Shown: positions 26,354-34,747, numbered from the stretch's first letter. The stretch is 64,000 nt of DNA from Nocardioides sp. QY071 (GCF_029961765.1 NZ_CP124681.1:3224001-3288000), one strand, 5' to 3'. Numbers and translations: made by a program. The notes: generated by a model not told the origin, from the letters alone.

Positions 26354-26514
26354 AGCCTGGATCCGTGGATGGGCACCGTAGCGAGCGGCACCACAGGGGT
26401 GTGATCGCAAGGCGCGGGCGCGAAGTCGTGCTGGGCCGCCCATCGAGCGTCCGCAACGCAGCGAGCGCGCCGCTGTGGGGCCGCGTAGTAGGTGGCCATC
26501 CGCGGATCCAGGCT
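26354..26514. repeat. inverted-repeat (MITE-like) element, long copy
   Basis: The tips 26354-26372 (AGCCTGGATCCGTGGATGG) and 26496-26514 are reverse complements with one mismatch. The 161-base element has further internal self-complementarity (GCGGCACCACAGGGG near the left, CGCCGCTGTGGGG near the right) and carries CGCGTAGTAG, as does the short copy at 12135-12190. It fills the region between the divergent acyltransferase and esterase genes and encodes nothing convincing. Confidence 0.75.
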
Positions 26515-26523
26515 GCGGTACGG

Positions 26524-26529
26524 CACAAT
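26524..26529 (+). promoter_or_regulatory. -10 box (CACAAT) of the esterase gene
   Basis: CACAAT ends 7 bases before ATG 26536. It sits just beyond the right tip of the repeat element. Confidence 0.4.
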
Positions 26530-26535
26530 CCCGTC

Positions 26536-27324
26536 ATGCCTCCGAGCACCCCCGAGCGCGGGACCGACCAGACCGCCGCCCTGACCATCGCGGCCCGGCC
26601 GGAGCTGACCGGCGGACGCCGGATCGGCGTGCTGCTCAGCCACGGCTTCACCGGCTCGCCAGCGTCGATGCGACCGTGGGGCGAGCACCTCGGCGCGCTC
26701 GGGTACGGCGTCGCCGTACCCCTGCTGCCCGGGCACGGCACCACCTGGCAGGAGCTCAACACCCTGCGCTGGACAGACTGGTACGCCGAGCTCACCCGCA
26801 CCTTCGACGCGCTGCGCGCCGAGCACGACGCGGTCGTGGTCGGCGGGCTGTCGATGGGAGGTGCGCTCGTGCTCCGGCTGGCCGCCGACCGGCCCGACGA
26901 GGTCGCCGGCGTGATGGTGGTCAACCCCGCGGTCGCGACCAGGCGGCTCGACGTCAAGCTGCTGCCGGTGCTCAAGCACCTGGTGCCGTCCTTCCCCGCG
27001 ATCGCCAACGACATCAAGAAGCCCGGTGTCGACGAGCGCGGCTACGACCGTACCCCGCTCAAGGCGATCCACTCGCTGATCCAGGCGTGGCCGTCGCTGC
27101 GCACCGACCTGCCGCGGATCACCGCTCCCCTGGTCTACTTCCGCTCCGCCGACGACCACGTCGTCGACGACGCCTCCGAGCCGCTGGTGCTCGACGGCAT
27201 CTCGTCGACCGACGTCACGCGCATCGCGCTGCCGGAGAGCTTCCACGTGGCCACGCTCGACAACGACGCTCCCACGATCTTCGAGGAGTCGGCGGCCTTC
27301 GTCGCGCGGGTGACCGGGGCGTAG
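26536..27324 (+). CDS. alpha/beta hydrolase (monoacylglycerol lipase / carboxylesterase Est30-like)
   Basis: The 262-residue protein has the oxyanion-loop HGFTGSPASMRPWGEHL, the nucleophile elbow GLSMGGALVLRLA, the acid in SADDHVVDD and the catalytic His in PESFHVATLDND. The layout resembles bacterial Est30-type carboxylesterases and monoglyceride lipases, which cleave short to medium acyl esters. There is no signal peptide. It is divergent from a phospholipid acyltransferase, so a role in lipid turnover is plausible. The start is supported by the -10 box at 26524. Confidence 0.88.
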   Translation: MPPSTPERGTDQTAALTIAARPELTGGRRIGVLLSHGFTGSPASMRPWGEHLGALGYGVAVPLLPGHGTTWQELNTLRWTDWYAELTRTFDALRAEHDAVVVGGLSMGGALVLRLAADRPDEVAGVMVVNPAVATRRLDVKLLPVLKHLVPSFPAIANDIKKPGVDERGYDRTPLKAIHSLIQAWPSLRTDLPRITAPLVYFRSADDHVVDDASEPLVLDGISSTDVTRIALPESFHVATLDNDAPTIFEESAAFVARVTGA

Positions 27325-27340
27325 CCTGCGGACCGCAGGC
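27324..27340 (+). terminator. hairpin after the esterase gene
   Basis: GCCTGCGGACCGCAGGC starts at the last base of the TAG stop and folds into a six-base-pair stem with a five-base loop. It has no T-tract. It directly precedes the -10 box of the next gene, so it may separate the two transcripts. Confidence 0.4.
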
Positions 27341-27341
27341 G

Positions 27342-27347
27342 TAACCT
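27342..27347 (+). promoter_or_regulatory. -10 box (TAACCT) of the gene at 27354
   Basis: TAACCT ends 7 bases before GTG 27354, indicating a leaderless transcript. Confidence 0.5.
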
Positions 27348-27353
27348 GAGGAC

Positions 27354-27785
27354 GTGCAACGGGACGACCCGGACTACGACGCCGCCGCCTGGCAGGCGAT
27401 CGTCGACAACTACGGCGAGCGTGTCGAGATCGAGACGCCCGACGAGGCCGAGCACGATCCCGGGCCGGCACCCGACCCCGATGACGCCGACCGCTACGAG
27501 AGCCCGTACGACGACGCCTACGACGAGATCGACCTCGTCGACGACGACCGCTTCGTGCCCGACAGGCCGCCGCCGGTGCCGATGCCTCCGGCGGACCGAC
27601 TGCTGGCCTGGCTGGGGGTGTTCTGCTCTCCGGCCGTCCTGCTGGTGTTCCTCGTCTTCGGCATCGCGATGCCGTCCTGGCTCGGCTGGCTGCTGGTCGC
27701 GTGGTTCGTGGGGGGCTTCTGCTACCTGGTGATCAGGACGCCGGGCTCGCCGCGCGATCCCTGGGACGACGGGGCACGCGTCTGA
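27354..27785 (+). CDS. acidic-domain membrane protein, unknown function
   Basis: The 143-residue protein begins with about 75 strongly acidic, probably disordered residues (DDADRYESPYDDAYDEIDLV), then a Pro-rich stretch. Two membrane helices follow (LLAWLGVFCSPAVLLVFLVFG and WLGWLLVAWFVGGFCYLVI), and the tail is short. There is no known motif. GTG 27354 is set by the -10 box. The last 53 bases overlap the 3' end of the convergent glycosyltransferase gene, a long overlap for two intact genes. Confidence 0.75.
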   Translation: MQRDDPDYDAAAWQAIVDNYGERVEIETPDEAEHDPGPAPDPDDADRYESPYDDAYDEIDLVDDDRFVPDRPPPVPMPPADRLLAWLGVFCSPAVLLVFLVFGIAMPSWLGWLLVAWFVGGFCYLVIRTPGSPRDPWDDGARV

Positions 27786-28983
27786 CCGCACCCCACGCCG
27801 CCGCCAGGGCCGTGACGCACAGGGCGGCGAGCAGCAGGTTGCGCAGCGCGAGCAGCGCGGCCACCGGGACGCTCCAGCCGGAGTGCCCGTCGATCAGCGC
27901 GCGGTAGGCGTGCGGGTAGATCACGTGGGACAGCACCGCCGCGACGAGCAGCGCGGCCGTCCAGCGTCCGAGCCGGCGCTGGTCCTCCCCGTCCAGCATC
28001 GCGAGGCCGGCGCACGCGGCGGGCAGCAGCCAGAGCAGGTACTGCGGGCTGAGCACCTTGCCGCTCACCACGAACGCGCTGAGCGCGGCCAGCGTCAGCC
28101 ACACCACCGCCGGCAGACCAGTCCGCGCGTCGGGCAGTCGGGTCCAGGCGAGCACCCACAGGGCGACGAGGGCGGCCGCGAGCAGCACGGTCATCACGAC
28201 CGAGACCCGGAGCAGGACATCGGTCCAGGGCCCGTCGATCTCCCAGGCGAGGGAGGGCGCGAAGAAGATCTCGTGGTCGCCGGGTGAGAGCGCCCAGCGC
28301 AGCACGGCCGGGGTCGCGGCGAGGGACTCGACCTGCAGGCCGCGGTCGCCCTGGTAGGCCAGCGGCGACACGATCCGGTCCCAGCCGCCGACCGCGATGC
28401 TCACCGCCACCAGCCCGATGCCCGCCAGGGCACCGGACACGACGACACGCACCCTGCCTGTGGCGGGGGCCGCGAGGGCGGGGAGGACGAGCGCGGGGCT
28501 GTACTTCACGCCGGTCGCCAGGACCGCCAGCAGCGCGGCCCGGCGGGGGGCGGCGACGAGCGCGAAGAGGGCCAGCGCGACCAGGACACCGGGCACGAGG
28601 TCGAACCGGGCATAGCTGATCGCCCCGAGCGCGGGGGTCGCGACCAGCCAGGCGAGCGCCGGTGTCGCCGTACGTCCACGCCGGACCAGGGCCGCCAGGA
28701 AGCCCGCGTCGAGCGCGAGGAGGAGGACCAGCACCAGGACCTGGTACGACGCGGTCAGGCCGGCGAGCGACAGCAGCGCGTAGGGCGCGGCGAGCAGCAG
28801 GAACGCCGGCACCGGGTACTCCGCGAGGGTGTCCCCCACGCCGCGGGACCCGAGGTCGTCGAGGCTCGCCCTGTAGTAGTTGAGGTCGGAGATCGACCCC
28901 GACTCCCCGGTCATCAGCAGCACGACCAGGAGCAGCCGGGTCAGGCCCCACAGCGCCCACAGCCGGGCGGGCGCCGCGGTCAT
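27733..28983 (-). CDS. GT87/DUF2029-like polyprenol-phosphate-dependent mannosyltransferase
   Basis: The 416-residue protein has about 11 membrane helices. The first extracytoplasmic loop holds SISDLNYYRASL and AEYPVP, matching the acidic catalytic loop of GT-C transferases that use polyprenyl-phosphate mannose. SPQYLLWLLPAACA near the C terminus is also typical. Such enzymes extend lipomannan-type glycans (M. tuberculosis Rv2181 family). ATG 28983 overlaps the stop of the preceding ROK gene (ATGA). Confidence 0.8.
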   Translation of the reverse strand: MTAAPARLWALWGLTRLLLVVLLMTGESGSISDLNYYRASLDDLGSRGVGDTLAEYPVPAFLLLAAPYALLSLAGLTASYQVLVLVLLLALDAGFLAALVRRGRTATPALAWLVATPALGAISYARFDLVPGVLVALALFALVAAPRRAALLAVLATGVKYSPALVLPALAAPATGRVRVVVSGALAGIGLVAVSIAVGGWDRIVSPLAYQGDRGLQVESLAATPAVLRWALSPGDHEIFFAPSLAWEIDGPWTDVLLRVSVVMTVLLAAALVALWVLAWTRLPDARTGLPAVVWLTLAALSAFVVSGKVLSPQYLLWLLPAACAGLAMLDGEDQRRLGRWTAALLVAAVLSHVIYPHAYRALIDGHSGWSVPVAALLALRNLLLAALCVTALAAAWGAVRRVPRRPRDRAASPAS

Positions 28984-29897
28984 CGACGACCGTCGCGCGC
29001 GAGCAGGGCGGCGCCGATCGCTCCGGCCTCCGGGCCCAGGCGGGCCGGGACCAGCGCGGGCACGGCGCGGTAGGCGGTGCCCTGCAGCGAGCCCGCGAGC
29101 GCCATGCGGGCGGGGTCGAGCAGCAGGTCGCCGACCGCGGACACCCCGCCGCCGACGACCACCAGCTCGGGGTCGAAGGCCGAGACCAGTCCCGCCGCGC
29201 CGACGCCGAGCCAGGTGCCGACGGACGCGAAGGAGCTGAGCGCGACCCGGTCCCCCGCGCGGGCCAGGGCGGTGACCTCCGGACCGTCGAGGTGCCTTCC
29301 GAGCGCGACCCGGGTGACCCGCTCGAGCGCGCGGCCGCTGCAGTACTGCTCCCAGCACCCGCGCAGCCCGCACTCGCAGGCGAGGCCGTCGGGTACGACC
29401 TGCATGTGGCCGAACTCCCCCGCCAGGCCGTGCGCGCCGCGCACCACCCGGCCGTCGAGGACGACCGCGCCGCCGATGCCCGTGCCGATGGTGATGAGCA
29501 ACGCCGAGCGCACACCCCGGGCGGCGCCGGCGACCAGCTCGGCGTGGGCCGCGCAGTTGGCGTCGTTGTCGAGTACGACGGGCAGGCCGGTCCGCTCGGC
29601 GAGGGCACGACGCACCGGTGCGTCCCGCCACGGCAGGTGGGCGCCGAACAGGAAGCGCTCGCCCGCGGCGTCGACCAGGCCGGCGGCCGAGACACCGAGC
29701 GCACGGGGCTCCCGGTCGTCGTACACGTCACGGGCGGCGAGGGCGACCGCCTCCTCGACCGCGTCGGTCCCGGCGGACCGGCCGGGCATCGGTCGGGTCG
29801 CGCTGGCCTCGACCGTGCCGTCGGCGTCGACGCGGACGGCGAGCACCTTGGTGCCGCCGACGTCGACGCCGACCCAGGAGTCGGTCGCGCCGGCCAT
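28980..29897 (-). CDS. ROK-family sugar kinase
   Basis: The 305-residue protein has the ATP phosphate loop (VGVDVGGTKVLAVRVD), catalytic Asp in VVLDNDANCAAHAE, the second phosphate motif (TIGTGIGGAVVLDG) and the ROK zinc cluster CECGLRGCWEQYCSG with GHM providing the His. It lacks an HTH, so it is a kinase rather than a repressor; glucose or N-acetylhexosamine are likely substrates. It sits directly downstream of a second ROK gene (1-base gap) and overlaps the GT87 gene. Confidence 0.88.
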   Translation of the reverse strand: MAGATDSWVGVDVGGTKVLAVRVDADGTVEASATRPMPGRSAGTDAVEEAVALAARDVYDDREPRALGVSAAGLVDAAGERFLFGAHLPWRDAPVRRALAERTGLPVVLDNDANCAAHAELVAGAARGVRSALLITIGTGIGGAVVLDGRVVRGAHGLAGEFGHMQVVPDGLACECGLRGCWEQYCSGRALERVTRVALGRHLDGPEVTALARAGDRVALSSFASVGTWLGVGAAGLVSAFDPELVVVGGGVSAVGDLLLDPARMALAGSLQGTAYRAVPALVPARLGPEAGAIGAALLARDGRR

Positions 29898-29898
29898 C

Positions 29899-30840
29899 TC
29901 AGCCGCGGGCCAGGTCGGCCGCGCCGACCACGCCGGCGCGGTTGCCCATCGCGGCCAGCCGGATCTCCGCCTCGGGCCGGAAGCCCCGGCCGGTGAGCTC
30001 GCGCTCGAAGGCGGTGCGGATCGGGTCGAGGAGCAGGTCGCGGGCCTCGCTGACGCCACCGCCGATCACGACCACACCGGGGTCGAGCACCGCGGCGAGC
30101 GAGGCGATCCCCTGGCCGAGCGCGTCGCCGAGGGCCGCGAGCCGGCCGGCGGCGAAGGCGTCGCCGTCCTGGGCGGCGGCGGTGATCAGCGGTCCGTCGA
30201 TCGCCTCCACGTCGCCGCCGGCCCGGGCGAGCAGATCTGCTGCCGCAGTCGGGTCGGCGAGGACGACGTCGCGGGTGTCGCGCACGAGTGCGGAGCCGCT
30301 GGCGTACTGCTCGAGGCAGCCGTGGTTGCCGCAGCCGCACAGGCGACCGTCGGGGACCAGGCGCAGGTGGCCGATCTCGCCGGCGACGCCGTGGGCGCCG
30401 CGCAACAGCCGGCCGCCGGCGATCACGCCGCCGCCCACACCGGTGCCGACGGTGACCATCAGCTGGTCGTCGTGGTCGCGCCCGGCGCCGTAGCGGAACT
30501 CGCCCCAGGCCGCGACGTTGCCGTCGTTCTCGACGACGACGGGAAGCCCGACCAGCCGGCCGAGGTCGGCGCCGAGAGGCTCGTTGCGCCACGCGATGTT
30601 GGGCGCGAAGAGCACGGTGGAGCGGTCGGAGGCGATGTAGCCCGCGGCTCCGACTCCGACGGCGGTGACGGGATGGTCGGCGACGAGCTGCGCGACGAGA
30701 CCGGCGACGGCGGCCTCGATCGCGCTGGGGTCGGTGGCGGGCGAGACCACCCGCGCCTCGGCGAGCACGGTGCCGTCCTCGTCGACGACGGCGCCCGCGA
30801 TCTTGGTGCCGCCGATGTCGATGCCGCAGGTCAGGCTCAC
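29899..30840 (-). CDS. ROK-family glucokinase
   Basis: The 313-residue protein has the ROK features CGIDIGGTKIAGAVVDEDG, VVVENDGNVAAWGE (catalytic Asp), VTVGTGVGGGVIAGG, GEIGHLRLV and a complete zinc site CGCGNHGCLEQYASG. The sequence and length resemble the actinobacterial GlkA glucokinases that phosphorylate glucose with ATP and support carbon regulation. GTG 30840 overlaps the stop of the upstream DUF5304-like gene (GTGA). I recall a DUF5304-type gene beside glkA in Streptomyces. Confidence 0.9.
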   Translation of the reverse strand: MSLTCGIDIGGTKIAGAVVDEDGTVLAEARVVSPATDPSAIEAAVAGLVAQLVADHPVTAVGVGAAGYIASDRSTVLFAPNIAWRNEPLGADLGRLVGLPVVVENDGNVAAWGEFRYGAGRDHDDQLMVTVGTGVGGGVIAGGRLLRGAHGVAGEIGHLRLVPDGRLCGCGNHGCLEQYASGSALVRDTRDVVLADPTAAADLLARAGGDVEAIDGPLITAAAQDGDAFAAGRLAALGDALGQGIASLAAVLDPGVVVIGGGVSEARDLLLDPIRTAFERELTGRGFRPEAEIRLAAMGNRAGVVGAADLARG

Positions 30841-31235
30841 GGGGTCGGCTCCTCGGGGTCGTCGAGGTCGATGCGCTGCACCTCGGAGGTCCGGGTGCCG
30901 TTCTCCGGCGACGTCTCCATCAGGCTCGCCGCGGCCTGCAGCAGCGAGGATGCGGCCACCATCAGGTGCGCCTTGACCTCGGGCGAGGTCTGCCGGACCG
31001 CGTGGACCACCCGGCACACCGGGCAGTACTTGCACTCGACCGCGTCGGTGGCGATGTGCTCGCCGACCTCGTGCGCCATCGCGGCCGCCTGCCCGGCGAG
31101 GTTGCCGACCCCGCCGGCGGCATCGCCGCCGTGCTGGCGGGCCAGGTCGGCGAAGGCGCCGAGGAGCTTCATCGCCTCCTCGCCGACACTGCCGATGTCG
31201 TCGGGCTTCTTGTCCTGGGGCTGGTCGTCGGTCAT
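30837..31235 (-). CDS. DUF5304-like small protein with CxxC motif
   Basis: The 132-residue soluble protein has an acidic N terminus, a helical middle (SVGEEAMKLLGAFADLARQH) and a CKYCPVCRVVHAVRQTSPEV segment whose two pairs of cysteines could bind metal. Its end is acidic (DLDDPEEPTP). I link it to the actinobacterial DUF5304 family found between glucokinase and ArsA-like genes. Both its ends overlap neighbours by four bases, so it is part of one tightly coupled operon. Confidence 0.7.
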   Translation of the reverse strand: MTDDQPQDKKPDDIGSVGEEAMKLLGAFADLARQHGGDAAGGVGNLAGQAAAMAHEVGEHIATDAVECKYCPVCRVVHAVRQTSPEVKAHLMVAASSLLQAAASLMETSPENGTRTSEVQRIDLDDPEEPTP

Positions 31236-32440
31236 CGGGCCTCCACCGGCTCGGGCTCGGCGAACCGCACCCGGAGCTCGCCCTCGACCACACTCGCGCC
31301 GGCCACCCGCAACCGGGCGAGACCGGGCGGCAGCGTCAACAGGCGGCGGTACGAGCCGACCGTCATCACGAGCTCGTCGCCGTTGCGGGCCAGGTCGACC
31401 TCCGAGCGGGACACGAAGGGCAGGGACAGATGGGCGACGGCTCCCCCGTCGTCGCCGCGGTCGACCCGGAACGGGCCGTCGCCGGCAGGTACGGCGAGCG
31501 GGTCGGCGTCGTCGTACAGGTCCGTGGCGAGGGTGCTGAGCGCCGCAACCCCCACGGGTTCGGCGGCCTGGTACTCCGAGGTCCACACCGGCAGTCCGCT
31601 GAAGGACTGGGCGACCTCGCGCAGCACGCCGGCCTGGGCGGTGACCCAACCGGCCCGCCACGGGTCGTCCTCGCCGGCCGGGAAGACCCGGTTGGCCACG
31701 ACGCCGTCGACGCGGTAGCCGAACAGGCACAGGCTGGTGTAGGCGCGGCGCGCCTCGGCGAGCACGACCTTCTCGGGCGTGAGGACCAGCCGCACCGACG
31801 ACTCCGGGCCGGACAGCAGGGCCTGCACGTCGTCGAGCTCGCCGTGCAGGCGGGTGATCGCGTCGAAGACCGCGTCCCCGGGCATCGGTACGCCGGCCGC
31901 CCGGTTGAGCACCGGGCGCAGGGCCTTGACCAGGCGGCGCTGGATCGGCAGCAGCCGCTCGAGGTACCAGCCGAGCGCCTCCGGCAGGGCCAGCAGCCGC
32001 AGCGTCTCCGCGGTCGGCGCACAGTCGACGACGATCACGTCCCAGGCGCCGGAGCGGGCGTGCTGGCGCAGCTCGAGCAGTGCGAGGACCTCCTCGGCGC
32101 CGGGGATGACCGTCATCTCCTCGGCCGCGACCGGGTCCATGCCGACGGCGTCGAGCACCGAGAGCAGGTAGCGCTGGATGTCGGCCCAGGACTGCTCGAA
32201 GCGCAGCTGGGCGTCGACCTGCTGCAGGAACAGGTGGGGGGCGACCTCGGTCGGCTCGGCGCCCGAGTTGGTCGAGCCTGTCGAGACACCCGGGGCGCCG
32301 TACGCATCGGCCAGCGAGTGCGCGGCGTCGGTCGAGATCACCAGGGTGCGCAGGCCCCTCGCGGCCGCGAGGGCCGCCGTGCCGGCGGCCACGGTGGACT
32401 TGCCGACACCACCCTTGCCGGTGAAGAGAACGATCCGCAC
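31232..32440 (-). CDS. ArsA/GET3-family ATPase
   Basis: The 402-residue protein has a deviant Walker A (FTGKGGVGKST, residues 6-16), STDAAHSLADA, VIVVDCAPTAETLRLL and a C-terminal domain with no arsenite cysteines. It corresponds to M. tuberculosis Rv2184c as I recall, whose function is not established. Residues near 52-62 (GVSTGSTNSG) are encoded by a short repeat-like insertion at 32268-32290. GTG 32440 has GAGG upstream. It lies 9 bases after the SRPBCC gene and leads the operon down to the GT87 gene. Confidence 0.88.
   Translation of the reverse strand: MRIVLFTGKGGVGKSTVAAGTAALAAARGLRTLVISTDAAHSLADAYGAPGVSTGSTNSGAEPTEVAPHLFLQQVDAQLRFEQSWADIQRYLLSVLDAVGMDPVAAEEMTVIPGAEEVLALLELRQHARSGAWDVIVVDCAPTAETLRLLALPEALGWYLERLLPIQRRLVKALRPVLNRAAGVPMPGDAVFDAITRLHGELDDVQALLSGPESSVRLVLTPEKVVLAEARRAYTSLCLFGYRVDGVVANRVFPAGEDDPWRAGWVTAQAGVLREVAQSFSGLPVWTSEYQAAEPVGVAALSTLATDLYDDADPLAVPAGDGPFRVDRGDDGGAVAHLSLPFVSRSEVDLARNGDELVMTVGSYRRLLTLPPGLARLRVAGASVVEGELRVRFAEPEPVEAR
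32268..32290. repeat. short palindromic repeat-like insertion inside the ArsA-family gene
   Basis: The bases TTGGTCGAGCCTGTCGAGAC (32268-32287) with the next three form an imperfect palindrome around two TCGA cores. They resemble a short GGTTGAGCCTGTCGAAACC-type repeat that I recall as frequent between genes of Propionibacteriales and relatives. Here it lies in frame and adds about ten Ser/Thr/Gly residues. Only one copy was noticed in the window. Confidence 0.45.
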
Positions 32441-32449
32441 GCGCAGACC

Positions 32450-32905
32450 TCAGACGCCGGACTCGACGCGCTTCTTCAGGCCCTTGAGCGCGGTGTCGAT
32501 GAGGATCTTCTCGCCCTTGCGCTTGAGCATGCCGATCAGCGGGATGGAGACGTCGAGCGCCAGCCGGTAGGTCACCTCGGTCGACGCGCCCGCCTCCCGC
32601 AGGACGTAGGCGCCCTCGAGCGCCTTGAGCATCTTGCCCTCGACGAGGGTCCAGGTGACCTGGCGGTCGCCGTCCCACACGTAGGAGAGGGTGTACTCGT
32701 CCTTGATCGGCGAGACGTCCAGCGCGAAGAAGACCTCGCGGGCCCGGCCACCCTGGCCCGGGTCGGAGGCGTCGTACGACGAGCGCACGTCGGCGACCGT
32801 GACGCCCTTGGCCCACTGGGGGTACGCCGCGAAGTCGGCGATGACGGCCATCACATCGGCGGCGGGGGCGTCGACGACGATCGACGAGGACGTCTGTTCG
32901 GCCAT
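32450..32905 (-). CDS. SRPBCC (polyketide cyclase/dehydrase-like) family protein
   Basis: The 151-residue protein has the START-like order: SSSIVVDAPAADVMAVIADFAAYPQWAKGV, REVFFALDVSPIKDEYTLSY, TWTLVEGKMLKALEGAYVLREAG, TEVTYRLALDVSIPLIGMLKRKGEKIL and a C-terminal helix with basic residues. The conserved position next to the ArsA-like gene matches Rv2185c/Rv2184c in M. tuberculosis as I recall. A TAGCCT -10 box ends 8 bases before ATG 32905. Confidence 0.85.
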   Translation of the reverse strand: MAEQTSSSIVVDAPAADVMAVIADFAAYPQWAKGVTVADVRSSYDASDPGQGGRAREVFFALDVSPIKDEYTLSYVWDGDRQVTWTLVEGKMLKALEGAYVLREAGASTEVTYRLALDVSIPLIGMLKRKGEKILIDTALKGLKKRVESGV

Positions 32906-32912
32906 GGCCGGA

Positions 32913-32918
32913 AGGCTA
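32913..32918 (-). promoter_or_regulatory. -10 box (TAGCCT) of the SRPBCC gene
   Basis: TAGCCT on the minus strand ends 8 bases before ATG 32905. The opposite promoter's -10 box is only 26 bases away (32945-32950), so the two -35 regions must interleave. Confidence 0.5.
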
Positions 32919-32944
32919 CCGGACCACATTCGCCAACTCGGCGG

Positions 32945-32950
32945 TAACCT
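32945..32950 (+). promoter_or_regulatory. -10 box (TAACCT) of the FadD15-like gene
   Basis: TAACCT ends 7 bases before GTG 32957, indicating a leaderless mRNA. Confidence 0.5.
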
Positions 32951-32956
32951 CGCTCC

Positions 32957-34747
32957 GTGCGCGAGTACTCCACCCCGCAGACCATCGAGATCCCCCGGAC
33001 GGGCAACCTCACCGACGACGTGGTCCGCAACGCGGCCGAGGCGCCGCAGACCGTGCAGTTCAGCCGGGCGAACGCCGACGGAGGCTGGGACGACGTGTCC
33101 TGCGCCACCTTCCTGGCCGAGGTGTCGGCCGTGGCCAAGGGCCTGATGGCAGCGGGAATCCAGGCCGGCGACCGGGTCGCTGTGATCTCGCGCACCCGCT
33201 ACGAGTGGACCCTGCTCGACTACGCGATCTGGTTCGCCGGCGCGGCGACCGTGCCGATCTACGAGTCGTCCTCGGAAGAGCAGGTCAACTGGATCCTCTC
33301 CGACTCCGGCGCCCGTGCCGTGGTCTGCGAGGACGCCGGCCACCGGGACCGGGTCGAGGCGACCCGCGACCGGCTGCCGGCGCTCGAGCACCTGTGGACC
33401 ATCGAGGACGGGGCGATCGCGACCCTGACCGGGCTGGGCGCCGACCTCGGCGACGACGACCTCGAGGCGCGTCGTACGACGGCCGGCCCGGCCGATCTCG
33501 CGACCCTGATCTACACCTCGGGCACGACCGGCCGTCCCAAGGGCTGCATGCTCACCCACGACAACTTCCAGACCGAGCTGGGCGTCGCGGTCGCCGAGCT
33601 GGAGCGGCTGTTCGACGCCGAGGGCGCCTCGACGCTGCTGTTCCTGCCGCTGGCGCACGTGTTCGCGCGGATCATCCAGGTGGGCTGCATCAAGTCCCGC
33701 ACCCGGCTGGGCCACAGCGCGGACATCAAGAACCTGCTGCCCCAGCTGGCCACCTTCCAGCCGACCTTCATCCTCGCCGTCCCCCGCGTCTTCGAGAAGG
33801 TCTTCAACACCGCGTCGCAGAAGGCGACCGCCGACGGCAAGGGCAAGATCTTCGACCGGGCTGCGGAAGCGGCGATCGCCTACTCCCGCGCCCTCGAGGG
33901 CGGGCGGATCCCGGTCCGGGTGCGGGCCCAGCACGCCCTGTTCTCGCGACTGGTCTACGGCAAGCTCCGCACGGCGCTCGGCGGGCGGTGCGAGTTCGCG
34001 GTCTCCGGCGGCGCACCGCTCGGCGACCGGCTCGGCCACTTCTACCGCGGGATCGGGGTGACCGTGCTCGAGGGCTACGGCCTGACCGAGACCACCGCCG
34101 CGCTCACGGTCAACCTTCCCGACGCCCAGAAGGTCGGCACCGTGGGGCGCCCGATCCCCGGCACCGCCGTACGGATCGCCGACGACGGCGAGCTGCTCTT
34201 CCGCGGCGGCCAGGTCTTCACCGGCTACTGGGACAACCCGGCCGCGACGGCCGAGGCGATCGACGGCGACGGCTGGTTCCACACCGGCGACGTCGGGGAG
34301 GTCGACGACGAGGGCTTCGTGCGGATCACCGGTCGCAAGAAGGAGATCCTGGTGACCGCCGGAGGCAAGAACGTCGCGCCGGCGGTCCTCGAGGACCGGG
34401 TCCGCGCCTCGGCCCTGGTCAGCCAATGCCTGGTCGTGGGCGACGGCCAGCCGTTCATCGCCGCACTCGTCACCATCGACGAGGAGGCCTTCCCCGCCTG
34501 GGCCGAGCAGCACGGCAAGACCGGCAAGGTGGCCGACCTCGTCGACGACGAGGACCTGCGTGCCGAGGTCCAGGCCGCGGTCGACGAGGCCAACAAGGCG
34601 GTCTCCAAGGCGGAGTCGATCCGGAAGTTCGTGATCCTGCAGACGGACTGGACCGAGGAGGCGGGCCAGGTGACGCCGAGCCTCAAGCTCAAGCGCAATG
34701 TCGTCATGCGCGAGTGCCGCGACGAGATCGCCGCGCTCTACTCCTGA
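32957..34747 (+). CDS. long-chain fatty-acid-CoA ligase (FadD15-like, AMP-forming)
   Basis: The 596-residue enzyme activates fatty acids to acyl-CoA through an acyl-adenylate. Motifs are in order: YTSGTTGRPKGCMLTH (P-loop), FLPLAHVFARI, SGGAPLGDRLGHFYRGIG, EGYGLTETTAAL, WFHTGDVGEVDDEGFVRITGRKKE and a C-terminal catalytic Lys in TPSLKLKRN. The length matches the bacterial FadD15/long-chain group. It is divergent from the SRPBCC gene, as in M. tuberculosis Rv2187. GTG 32957 is supported by the -10 box at 32945. Confidence 0.94.
   Translation: MREYSTPQTIEIPRTGNLTDDVVRNAAEAPQTVQFSRANADGGWDDVSCATFLAEVSAVAKGLMAAGIQAGDRVAVISRTRYEWTLLDYAIWFAGAATVPIYESSSEEQVNWILSDSGARAVVCEDAGHRDRVEATRDRLPALEHLWTIEDGAIATLTGLGADLGDDDLEARRTTAGPADLATLIYTSGTTGRPKGCMLTHDNFQTELGVAVAELERLFDAEGASTLLFLPLAHVFARIIQVGCIKSRTRLGHSADIKNLLPQLATFQPTFILAVPRVFEKVFNTASQKATADGKGKIFDRAAEAAIAYSRALEGGRIPVRVRAQHALFSRLVYGKLRTALGGRCEFAVSGGAPLGDRLGHFYRGIGVTVLEGYGLTETTAALTVNLPDAQKVGTVGRPIPGTAVRIADDGELLFRGGQVFTGYWDNPAATAEAIDGDGWFHTGDVGEVDDEGFVRITGRKKEILVTAGGKNVAPAVLEDRVRASALVSQCLVVGDGQPFIAALVTIDEEAFPAWAEQHGKTGKVADLVDDEDLRAEVQAAVDEANKAVSKAESIRKFVILQTDWTEEAGQVTPSLKLKRNVVMRECRDEIAALYS

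Noticed and set aside
26354..26514. Open frames running through the long inverted-repeat element on both strands
   Set aside because: The frames follow no known protein and the element's palindromic structure explains the sequence better.
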